From: Lachnospiraceae bacterium UBA3802
GTDB lineage: Bacteria; Bacillota; Clostridia; Lachnospirales; Lachnospiraceae
Direction: 5' to 3'
DNA: 6,092 nucleotides
Assembly (NCBI GenBank): GCA_002369155.1
Contig: DFEM01000043.1
Span: forward strand, 1 to 6,092
This document shows positions 1 through 5,651 of this stretch, piece by piece (the stretch's first letter is position 1; each line of letters starts with the position of its first letter). Under the pieces are notes generated by a model. The model was not told the DNA's origin and ran no database searches. It worked only from the letters and a program-made list of their open reading frames with translations. The position numbers and the translations under genes were made by a program.

Positions 1-512
1 TCTTCACACATAACAATGCATGGATTATCTGTGCGGCTGCTTACGCAGGACAGGGTGATCAGGCATTCAAATATTATTCGGAAATCGCTCCTGCATTTAC
101 AGAGGAAACATCCGATATTCACAAGACAGAGCCTTACGTATACGGTCAGATGATCGGCGGTAAGGATGCAGGTTCCGATATCGGACAGACAGGAAAGAAC
201 TTTGGTCAGGGCAAGAACTCATGGCTTACCGGTACAGCAGCTTGGAACATGGTTGCAATTTCGCAGTACATCCTCGGTATCCAGCCTGATTTCGACGGAC
301 TTTCAATCAATCCATCAATTCCTCACGAGTGGGACGGATTTACAGCTATCAGACGTTACCGTGGCGCTACTTACAACATTACGGTTAAGAATCCCAATCA
401 TGTATGCAAGGGTGTTGCTTCCATGGAAGTTAACGGCAAGGCTGTAGACGGCTGCATCGTTCCTTTGACAGACGGCCAGAAGGAATACAATGTAGTTGTA
501 ACAATGGGCTAA
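1..512 (+). CDS. GH94 disaccharide phosphorylase, C-terminal part (cellobiose phosphorylase-like)
   Basis: The reading frame is open from base 3 to the TAA at 510-512, so the window holds the last 169 residues of a protein that is normally about 800 residues long. The 5' part, including the catalytic acid Asp, lies outside. Visible signatures are FTHNAW at the very start, IHKTEPYVYGQM, the KNSWLTGTAAW block (TGG at 222), YILGIQPDFDGL, and the end strand NPNHVCKGV...VVVTMG. From memory of GH94 structures, the early His and the Thr-Gly in WLTGTA belong to the phosphate site. The family cleaves beta-linked disaccharides with phosphate in the cytoplasm, giving glucose 1-phosphate and a free sugar. 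The tail resembles clostridial cellobiose phosphorylases most closely, but chitobiose, laminaribiose or cellodextrin specificity cannot be excluded without the N-terminal part. The ATG at 150 is internal, not a start. A terminator follows, so this gene ends its transcription unit. Confidence 0.9.
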   Translation, partial: FTHNNAWIICAAAYAGQGDQAFKYYSEIAPAFTEETSDIHKTEPYVYGQMIGGKDAGSDIGQTGKNFGQGKNSWLTGTAAWNMVAISQYILGIQPDFDGLSINPSIPHEWDGFTAIRRYRGATYNITVKNPNHVCKGVASMEVNGKAVDGCIVPLTDGQKEYNVVVTMG

Positions 513-535
513 TCCCGTAAAAGAAAAGAAAAATC

Positions 536-583
536 AATCCCCTTAAGCTGACTTGAAAACAATGTCTCCTTAAGGGGATTTTT
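536..583 (+). terminator. Intrinsic terminator of the GH94 gene
   Basis: There is a perfect 12-bp inverted repeat, AATCCCCTTAAG at 536-547 with CTTAAGGGGATT at 569-580. The T run continues to 583. The 21-nt loop can form an inner 3-bp helix (550-552 with 564-566). It starts 24 bases after the stop codon. Purine and A runs on the left arm (521-533) mean it could also stop transcription on the minus strand. Confidence 0.85.
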
Positions 584-590
584 GATTCTC

Positions 591-661
591 AAAAAAGAAT
601 TTGAAAAAAACAAAATTTTTTGAAAATTTTTGTTGACAAAGCTGTATGAAAAAGTTATGAT
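591..661 (+). promoter_or_regulatory. Strong sigma-A-type promoter with A/T-tract upstream element
   Basis: The -35 box TTGACA at 633-638 matches consensus exactly. A 17-base spacer is followed by TATGAT at 656-661, a one-mismatch -10 box. Bases 591-632 are almost purely A and T, with A runs at 591-596 and 604-610 and two near-identical A4T5-6G units at 612-622 and 623-632. This resembles an UP element or bent DNA upstream of stable-RNA promoters. Transcription should start near 667-668. No coding sequence with a ribosome binding site follows for more than 300 bases, so the promoter appears to serve a non-coding RNA. Confidence 0.75.
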
Positions 662-667
662 AATAAG

Positions 668-951
668 GTTTATATCTAAACGTTCTTAAATGCGTTATCA
701 ATTATTCGGATAAGAATCTAAAAAAAACGAATGGTTGATTGGGAACGGTTTTCCGTAAGACGCTACTCAAAATAATATTCAGGCAGCAGAAACTCCAAGT
801 ATTACAGTAATATAATATTTCAAGCGGCAGCCGGTTGTGGATTTCTCTTATCCGGTAACAGATAATCTATTTGTATATCGGTAAGTTTAATCATATGTTG
901 AAAGGGTATGTATAAAGCAAAACAGGGCCGCGCAAAGCGGCCTGTTTTGTT
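668..951 (+). ncRNA. Putative structured non-coding RNA of about 280 nt, class unknown
   Basis: A near-consensus promoter ends at 661 and a strong terminator hairpin ends at about 951. No ORF with a Shine-Dalgarno site lies between them, and the next gene has its own candidate promoter. Seen in the sequence is a set of mutually nested pairings: 677-681 with 885-889, 694-699 with 861-866 (one G-U), and a perfect 9-bp helix 707-715 (CGGATAAGA) with 846-854 (TCTTATCCG). Inside these lie small hairpins at 745-756 (ACGG, UUUU loop, CCGU) and 800-812, and CGCT 761-764 with AGCG 823-826. GGCAGC occurs twice (782-787, 826-831). A competing 5' hairpin pairs 668-672 with 677-681. I do not see the hallmark sequences of RNase P RNA, tmRNA, SRP RNA, 6S RNA or a T-box. 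It could be a member of a known clostridial RNA family that I cannot recognise by eye (raiA-type RNA is one to test), or a long attenuated leader of the downstream operon. Confidence 0.55.
919..951 (+). terminator. GC-rich intrinsic terminator ending the putative RNA
   Basis: The left arm 919-931 (AAAACAGGGCCGC) pairs with 937-948 (GCGGCCTGTTTT). One G of the GGG is bulged and the loop is five bases (GCAAA). The T-rich tail TTTTGTT runs to 951. The left arm begins with an A run, so the reverse strand would also carry a T run and the hairpin may work in both directions. It lies 50 bases upstream of the next start codon and far from any stop codon, so it terminates something other than the GH94 gene. 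Confidence 0.85.
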
Positions 952-978
952 GAGAAAAAGCACGATATATGGTATATT
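950..978 (+). promoter_or_regulatory. Candidate promoter of the methyltransferase operon
   Basis: TTGAGA at 950-955 and TATATT at 973-978 are separated by 17 bases. The -35 box begins in the T tail of the preceding terminator, a compact terminator-promoter junction. The predicted start point near 985 would fall inside the GGTGAGG ribosome site (984-990), leaving almost no leader. The true start may therefore be a few bases upstream, using another -10 within the AT-rich stretch 964-978. Confidence 0.4.
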
Positions 979-1001
979 CTACTGGTGAGGATATATAAAA
1001 T

Positions 1002-2156
1002 ATGTTAGGTAAAATAGAACTTATGGCACCCTGCCACTTCGGTCTGGAAGCCGTTTTAAAGAAAGAAATATTCGATCTTGGATATGATGTAACAAAAGTT
1101 ACTGACGGAAGAGTTTATTTTGAAGGTGATGCAGAAGCAATATGCTACGCAAACGTATTTCTTCGTACAGCCGAGAGAATCCTTATAAATGTGGGAGAAT
1201 TCAAGGCAGAAACCTTCGAGGAACTGTTTCAGGGAACCAAAGCCATCGAATGGGAGAATTACATTCCCGAAGATGCGAAATTTAATGTAGTTAAGGCTGC
1301 AAGCGTAAAGAGCAAGCTTTTTTCACCGACCGATATTCAAAAGATCATGAAAAAAGCAATGGTCGACAGGCTCGGTTCATTTTACGGCAGGAGCCATTTC
1401 GATGAAACAGGCATAGAATTCGGTATCAGAGTAATGATTAACAAAGATATCGTAAGTGTCGGAATCGATACGACGGGTACAAGCCTTCATAAAAGAGGAT
1501 ACAGACTTTTAACAGCCAAGGCTCCCATAGCTGAAAACCTTGCCGCTGCAATAATAATGCTTTCGCCATGGAAGGAAGACAGAATTTTAATCGATCCTTT
1601 CTGCGGATCGGGAACATTCCCCATTGAAGCCGCTTTAATCGGAGCAAACATTGCACCCGGCATCAACAGAAGATTTTCGGCTATGGACTGGAAGCATCTG
1701 ATAGATCAAAAAATGTGGGCAGACTGCAAGACGGATGCGAGAGAGCGAATCATAGTCCCCGAGAAGATGGATATTCAGGGTTATGACATTGATCCGGAGA
1801 TGGTAGAAATCGCCAGAGAGAATGCCAGAAAAGCCGGAGTCGATAAATATATTCATTTCCAGGTGAGGGATGTTAAGGATTTAAGCCATCACAAAAAGTA
1901 CGGATTCGTCATTACAAACCCTCCGTACGGAGAGAGACTTATGGATAAGGAAAGCGCGTCTGAGGTTTACATAACACTCGGAAAAAGATTCAAGGAATTG
2001 GACTCCTGGTCCATGTATATGATCACTTCTTATCCGGATGCAGAGCAGATGATCGGAAAAAAAGCTGATAAAAATCGTAAAATTTACAACGGAATGATGA
2101 AAACTTACCTTTATCAGTTCATGGGACCAAAGCCGGCGAGAAAACAGGAAGGATAA
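1002..2156 (+). CDS. THUMP-domain class I SAM-dependent rRNA methyltransferase (YpsC/RlmL-type)
   Basis: This 384-residue protein belongs to the COG0116 group, often mislabelled as an adenine-specific DNA methylase. Residues 1-60 form the N-terminal ferredoxin-like part (KIELMAPCHFGLEAVLKKEI), about 60-160 the THUMP RNA-binding domain, and 162-168 the LHKRGYR linker motif. The Rossmann methyltransferase follows: DPFCGSGTFPIEAA (198-211) for SAM binding, GYDIDPEM (260-267) ending in the acidic residue that contacts the ribose, and the TNPPYGERL catalytic loop (305-313). NPPY is typical of enzymes methylating a base exocyclic amine. Family knowledge points to m2G in 23S rRNA; E. coli RlmL makes m2G2445 and is fused to RlmK, whereas this protein has the stand-alone length of B. 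subtilis YpsC. GGTGAGG (984-990) precedes the ATG by 11 bases. The TAA is 7 bases before rdgB, so they are probably co-transcribed. The exact target base is inferred, not shown. Confidence 0.92.
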   Translation: MLGKIELMAPCHFGLEAVLKKEIFDLGYDVTKVTDGRVYFEGDAEAICYANVFLRTAERILINVGEFKAETFEELFQGTKAIEWENYIPEDAKFNVVKAASVKSKLFSPTDIQKIMKKAMVDRLGSFYGRSHFDETGIEFGIRVMINKDIVSVGIDTTGTSLHKRGYRLLTAKAPIAENLAAAIIMLSPWKEDRILIDPFCGSGTFPIEAALIGANIAPGINRRFSAMDWKHLIDQKMWADCKTDARERIIVPEKMDIQGYDIDPEMVEIARENARKAGVDKYIHFQVRDVKDLSHHKKYGFVITNPPYGERLMDKESASEVYITLGKRFKELDSWSMYMITSYPDAEQMIGKKADKNRKIYNGMMKTYLYQFMGPKPARKQEG

Positions 2157-2163
2157 ACAATAA

Positions 2164-2796
2164 ATGAGCATTAAGGTTATTGTAGCCACGAAGAATCAAG
2201 GAAAGATAAGAGAAATTAAATCTATATTTAATTTTGAAAACTGGGAAATTCTCACCATGAAAGAGGAAGGATTGGACCCGAACATCGTTGAAGACGGAAA
2301 AACCTTCGAAGAAAACTCACTTATTAAAGCAAGGTGTGTTCGAGAAGATTATTTGAAAAACAAGCCTCAGGATTATGTAAACTACGAGAACGTATATTTC
2401 TTCGCAGACGACTCAGGTCTTGAAGTGGATGCTCTTAATAAAGAACCCGGAGTTTTGTCGGCAAGGTATATGGGAGAGGATACTTCCTACCGTATTAAGA
2501 ATCAAAATATCATAGACAGACTCGAAGGCGTAAAGGAAGAAGACAGAACGGCCAGATTCGTATGTGCCATAGCTGCCATAGACTTAAAAGGAAAAGAAAC
2601 CGTCGTCAGAGAGACGATGGAAGGATATATAGGATATAAGGAAGCAGGCGAGAACGGCTTTGGATACGATCCGATATTCATGCTTCCCGAGTACGGCTGC
2701 ACATCCGCCGAGATTTCGATGGAAGAGAAGAATAAAATCAGCCACAGAGGAAAAGCGCTTCGAAAGATGATGGAGCTGCTTCTTGGAAAGAACTGA
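2164..2796 (+). CDS. rdgB: RdgB/HAM1 non-canonical purine NTP pyrophosphatase (XTP/dITP diphosphatase)
   Basis: The enzyme hydrolyses dITP, ITP and XTP to monophosphates plus pyrophosphate in the cytoplasm, keeping deaminated purines out of DNA and RNA. All family blocks are present in 210 residues: VIVATKNQGKIREI (5-18), TFEENSLIKA (47-56), ADDSGLEVDAL (81-91, with the catalytic acidic pair D82-D83), PGVLSARYMGE (95-105), ENGFGYDPIF (163-172) and EEKNKISHRGKAL (187-199, with the K and the HR that grip the base). The stretch between IKAR and ADDSG is about 12 residues longer than in E. coli RdgB (22 more aromatic and charged residues, including YLKNKPQDYVNYENVYFF). The start is set by the AGGAAGGA site (2146-2153), which overlaps the end of the methyltransferase gene 10 bases upstream. 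No terminator separates it from the phosphoesterase gene, matching the ysnA-ysnB order of B. subtilis. Confidence 0.95.
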   Translation: MSIKVIVATKNQGKIREIKSIFNFENWEILTMKEEGLDPNIVEDGKTFEENSLIKARCVREDYLKNKPQDYVNYENVYFFADDSGLEVDALNKEPGVLSARYMGEDTSYRIKNQNIIDRLEGVKEEDRTARFVCAIAAIDLKGKETVVRETMEGYIGYKEAGENGFGYDPIFMLPEYGCTSAEISMEEKNKISHRGKALRKMMELLLGKN

Positions 2797-2853
2797 AAAA
2801 ATACTGATAATAAATTGCCGGAATTGAAATTATAAATGAAGGTAGAAAAATTA

Positions 2854-3339
2854 ATGAAGATACTTGTTGTAAGTGATACACACAGATATCAGGGAAATTT
2901 TTATGAATTGCTCGAGACGCTCGATGACATCGATTACGTGATTCATTGCGGGGATGTCGAAGGGTGCGAGGATGAGATGGAATCCGTTTGCGAGGTGCCT
3001 TTTGTGGCGGTTGCCGGAAACAATGATTTTTGCTCATTCTTACCCAGAGACAGGGTGCTTGAACTGATGGGACACAAAATCTTTGTCACACACGGGCATT
3101 TATATAATGTATCGAGCGGGCTTTGGAGAATAATTGACGAAGCCAAAGACAGAGGTTGCGATATAGCACTATTCGGGCATACGCATCGCCCGACTTATTC
3201 AACGGACGGGAAGTTGCAGATTATGAATCCCGGAAGCATTTCACTTCCACGTCAATCTTCAGGGAAACCGACCTACGGCATCCTGGAACTTAAGGAAGAC
3301 GGAAGCGCGAGGTGCGAGTTGTTCGAGATGAATGAATAA
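2854..3339 (+). CDS. yfcE: YfcE/MJ0936-type metallophosphoesterase
   Basis: A 161-residue calcineurin-like phosphodiesterase. The dinuclear metal site can be read directly: D8 and H10 (VVSDTH), D34 (HCGDVEG), N56 (AGNNDF), H80 with H82 (VTHGH), H109 and H111 (FGHTH). The NPGS motif (125-128) follows, then a C-terminal strand. Length and motif spacing match the short YfcE/YsnB family, which hydrolyses model phosphodiesters with divalent metals; the physiological substrate is not known. I prefer the ATG at 2854 because the protein then begins MKILVVSDTH as relatives do and has GAAGG (2838-2842) 11 bases upstream. An upstream in-frame ATG at 2836 would add MKVEKL and has only a weak GGAA nearby. 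It lies 57 bases after rdgB with no hairpin between, so it is probably the last gene of this operon. No clear terminator follows. Confidence 0.92.
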   Translation: MKILVVSDTHRYQGNFYELLETLDDIDYVIHCGDVEGCEDEMESVCEVPFVAVAGNNDFCSFLPRDRVLELMGHKIFVTHGHLYNVSSGLWRIIDEAKDRGCDIALFGHTHRPTYSTDGKLQIMNPGSISLPRQSSGKPTYGILELKEDGSARCELFEMNE

Positions 3340-3451
3340 TTAAACTAAAATATATTCTGAGACAACTTCTTGAAAGAACAAAAATAATATAAAGAAACTC
3401 AATCGAGCGACAATCAGAGTCGGTTTTAGAGTTAGCAAAAGAGGTATCTTT
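3340..3451 (+). other. Intergenic gap before the surface-protein genes
   Basis: This AT-rich 112-base stretch has no convincing intrinsic terminator and no -35/-10 pair with proper spacing. TTGAAA (3370-3375) and TAATAT (3385-3390) are only 9 bases apart. A weak two-tier fold is possible: AACTC near 3396-3400 with GAGTT near 3428-3432, and inside it CGAC (3408-3411) with GTCG (3419-3422), followed by GTTTT. Whether transcription continues from the upstream operon cannot be settled by eye. Confidence 0.4.
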
Positions 3452-3454
3452 ATG
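3437..3454 (+). promoter_or_regulatory. Ribosome binding site of the 712-residue protein gene
   Basis: AAAAGAGGT (3437-3445) stands 7 bases before the ATG at 3452 and fixes this start. The same AAAAGAGGT...CTTTATGAAA pattern precedes the FecR gene at 5639-5657, with two fewer bases in the spacer. Confidence 0.75.
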
Positions 3455-5590
3455 AAAAGAATCGAAAAAAACATCAAAAAAAGATATAAAGCCATATTTG
3501 CAGCGATGCTCAGTATTGTTATACTTCTAGGCATTTTTGCCGCTCCAAACGGAGCAAAAGCAAAAACTTTGGCATATGACAGTCTGTCTTACAGAGTCAA
3601 TGATTATATCGGCAACTTTTTCTGCCCGGGTGATGTTGTGGATATAGATGACAATTCGTTTTTGCATGTCAGATATTGTATTTATACCGGAGTGTACGAC
3701 GATGTTGAACTGGAGGAAAGAGCAGATACTCTTTTTACCCCTTTTGTGGCAGCGTGGGGCTCGACACAAAGCTATGAAGATATAGATAATGTCAGATACT
3801 ACAAATCCGATTTTACATTTCCCGCAAAGCCGGATACAGGCAGCGGCGATATCTATGTATATGAGGTATTCGGCAATTCTGAAGATCATTGGGATAATAC
3901 GCTTGTGGGTCTTGAGGGCAGCGTAACGGACTGCTCCAGGATTGAGGTTTTGGCATATCCTGCACATCGTGTTGTGTTCCATGACAAAGATTCAAATGAT
4001 TTGAATTTGGGATTTAATTATTATTTATATGAGACACCGATTATATCCGTTGACTCTCAGTCTTCGAATTCAGTTTATCTGACGTCGTGTTCTGACGGTA
4101 GTTCGACGCCATCGGTTGCAAGCGATAATACACTCGGAACATTTCTCGGCTGGGCGAACGATCCGGATTTCTTTACTTCATCAGACAACCCCGATATAAG
4201 ATTTTTCGCTATGTCAGACGAATTTGATATGGGAGGGGAAGTAACTCCCGACAAGATTTCTTCAATGCTTAATTTTTATCCGGTATATGAGTGCTATGAG
4301 ACCACACTTGAAGTATCTGCAGAAGATATCGAGGAAGGCAAGCCGGTCGGTGATAATTTAAGCATTCAAACTAACAGACCTTCCGACAAGACAGATTTTA
4401 TTATCACTTATGAGAAAATAAATGATGACGGAACGAAAGAAGCTGTCAACGGCGAACCCAAAGAAGCAGGCCAATATCAGGTTATCGTAAAACTCGACAA
4501 ATCAGGAGAAACTTTAGTTAACAGCGACGGAATGGTAGACAGCAGAGCATATTCAAGCGCTTCCGCAAGTGCAAAGTTTTCGATAAAATCCGCAGAAGAA
4601 GATACTCAGAAAACCGAAGAAGAGAAAAAAGAAGAAACAAAACAAACAGAAGAAAAAAAAGAAGATGCAAAATTAAAGGGCTCTGTAAGCATTTCCATGG
4701 ATAGTTTTTATTACGGCGGAAAAGCGCCCTCACCTTCGATTTCTTCCTCAACAAACGATATATCAAAAGCGGTTGTAAAATATAAACGTTCGGGAAGTGA
4801 CGATTCGACATACAGTGCTTCAGTTCCTTCGGAAATCGGAACATATACAGCATCGGTTACGGTTCCCGCGAACGAAAAGTACGAAGCATGCAGCAATGAG
4901 ACCACATTTACGATTTCATATCTCCCTACTCCGAAAGATGCATATACCCTGGAAGCACAAAACGGAAATAAAGGCTATTACATATCGGATGTAAAGATTA
5001 TTCCCAAAAAAGGATTTGAAATCTCTTACGGTGACAGAAGACATTACTCAGGCAATCCCATAAAGTTTGATAAGAGCATGAATTCAATAGCTTTCTTCTT
5101 AAGAGACGAAACGACACTTGAAGAAACGGCGGTAATAGTAATCGGAAATATAAAAATAGACAATACCGCTCCAAAGATTCTCGATATGCAAAAAGACGGA
5201 TTGTATTTCGGAGATGATGATGACTTTTTAAAGGCGGTTGTAAGCGATGAAAATATCGATCATGTTTTGCTTGGAGAAAAATCAGTCGAATTAAAAAGCG
5301 ATGAAAAAGGCAACATGACATTTGACATTCCCGTCGAGAAAAAGAAAACTACCGTAACATTTACTGTATTTGACGAAGCCGGCAACAAATCGGAAATAAG
5401 CATTAAAGTTGCACCCGGATGGAGAAAAGACGGAAGAATCAAAAAAGGCAGATTGTACGTACCCAAGGATGAAAAATCGATATTTACCGAAGGAAATAAC
5501 TGGGGAACGGTCGGCAAGAAGACAGTATATATCGGCGGAAATGATTTCTATCCCGTCGAAGAAGGCGAATACGAATTTGAAGTAAGATAG
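3452..5590 (+). CDS. Secreted Ig/MBG-like mosaic surface protein
   Basis: No named family covers the whole 712-residue protein. Residues 1-37 are a Gram-positive signal peptide: a Lys/Arg-rich start, a hydrophobic core at about 14-32, and likely cleavage after AKA (35-37). Residues 38-170 are an unassigned, acidic, Tyr-rich region. About 170-282 contains FLGWANDPDF and ends LNFYPVYE, resembling InlB/Listeria-Bacteroides repeat units. Residues 285-379 look like an Ig-like strand domain with EAGQYQVIV. A Glu/Lys linker spans 381-407. Residues 409-489 are MBG-like (YYGGKAPSP...IGTYTASV...TFTIS), and 570-655 Ig-like (IDNTAPKI...VFDEAGNKSEI). About 657-712 is a short C-terminal module (GRLYV...TVYIGGNDFYPVEEGEYEFEV) resembling the end modules of other clostridial surface proteins. 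There is no LPXTG motif, no membrane anchor and no catalytic motif. It is probably an adhesive or structural envelope protein; domain names come from sequence resemblance only. The FecR-domain gene follows 61 bases later. Confidence 0.85.
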   Translation: MKRIEKNIKKRYKAIFAAMLSIVILLGIFAAPNGAKAKTLAYDSLSYRVNDYIGNFFCPGDVVDIDDNSFLHVRYCIYTGVYDDVELEERADTLFTPFVAAWGSTQSYEDIDNVRYYKSDFTFPAKPDTGSGDIYVYEVFGNSEDHWDNTLVGLEGSVTDCSRIEVLAYPAHRVVFHDKDSNDLNLGFNYYLYETPIISVDSQSSNSVYLTSCSDGSSTPSVASDNTLGTFLGWANDPDFFTSSDNPDIRFFAMSDEFDMGGEVTPDKISSMLNFYPVYECYETTLEVSAEDIEEGKPVGDNLSIQTNRPSDKTDFIITYEKINDDGTKEAVNGEPKEAGQYQVIVKLDKSGETLVNSDGMVDSRAYSSASASAKFSIKSAEEDTQKTEEEKKEETKQTEEKKEDAKLKGSVSISMDSFYYGGKAPSPSISSSTNDISKAVVKYKRSGSDDSTYSASVPSEIGTYTASVTVPANEKYEACSNETTFTISYLPTPKDAYTLEAQNGNKGYYISDVKIIPKKGFEISYGDRRHYSGNPIKFDKSMNSIAFFLRDETTLEETAVIVIGNIKIDNTAPKILDMQKDGLYFGDDDDFLKAVVSDENIDHVLLGEKSVELKSDEKGNMTFDIPVEKKKTTVTFTVFDEAGNKSEISIKVAPGWRKDGRIKKGRLYVPKDEKSIFTEGNNWGTVGKKTVYIGGNDFYPVEEGEYEFEVR
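4592..4672 (+). repeat. Glu/Lys/Thr-rich low-complexity linker
   Basis: Codons 381-407 of the surface protein are almost all GAA, AAA, ACA and GAT. They encode a charged, probably extended or helical spacer between two beta-rich domains. The DNA is strongly purine-biased on the + strand and contains an 8-A run at 4653-4660. Such spacers commonly separate globular modules in secreted proteins. Confidence 0.7.
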
Positions 5591-5651
5591 ATCGCAAAAA
5601 GCATATTTTCGAAAAACATAAAATCAAAACATTAATGTAAAAGAGGTCTTT
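5591..5651 (+). other. Short spacer with ribosome binding site of the FecR gene
   Basis: This 61-base AT-rich spacer has two short palindromes (TTTTCGAAAA near 5606-5615 and ACATTAATGT at 5629-5638) but no GC-rich stem with a T tract, so there is no evident terminator. AAAAGAGGT at 5639-5647 is placed 5 bases before the ATG at 5652. Read-through from the surface-protein gene is the simplest reading. Confidence 0.55.

Noticed and set aside
150..512. Separate 120-residue gene starting at 150
   Set aside because: The same frame is open back to base 3 and the upstream residues continue the GH94 alignment, so the ATG is an internal Met.
731..775. A 14-codon ORF (MVDWERFSVRRYSK) inside the candidate RNA
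   Set aside because: There is no Shine-Dalgarno sequence before it, only an A run, and it overlaps the predicted ACGG/CCGU hairpin.
668..951. Assignment to RNase P RNA, tmRNA, SRP RNA, 6S RNA or a T-box leader
   Set aside because: The conserved hallmark sequences of these classes are not visible by eye. A covariance-model search is needed before any naming.
1881..2189. A 102-residue minus-strand ORF over the methyltransferase end
   Set aside because: It lies opposite the conserved NPPY region and shows no family motif or initiation site.
2738..3037. A 99-residue minus-strand ORF spanning the rdgB-yfcE junction
   Set aside because: It overlaps conserved motifs of two well-supported genes and has no motif of its own.
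3365..3393. Promoter TTGAAA with TAATAT or TATAAA before the surface gene
   Set aside because: Spacings of 9 and 12 bases are too short for a sigma-A promoter, and no better pair was found.
3400..3427. Terminator after the yfcE gene
   Set aside because: The stem is only 4 bp (CGAC/GTCG) with a 7-base loop and four T; it is too weak to call.
3527..3982. A 151-residue minus-strand ORF
   Set aside because: It is antisense to the signal-peptide-bearing surface gene, has no ribosome site or recognisable motif, and has a Cys/Ile-rich composition typical of a shadow frame.
5500..5590. Sortase anchor at the end of the 712-residue protein
   Set aside because: There is no LPXTG-like motif, hydrophobic tail or final basic cluster.
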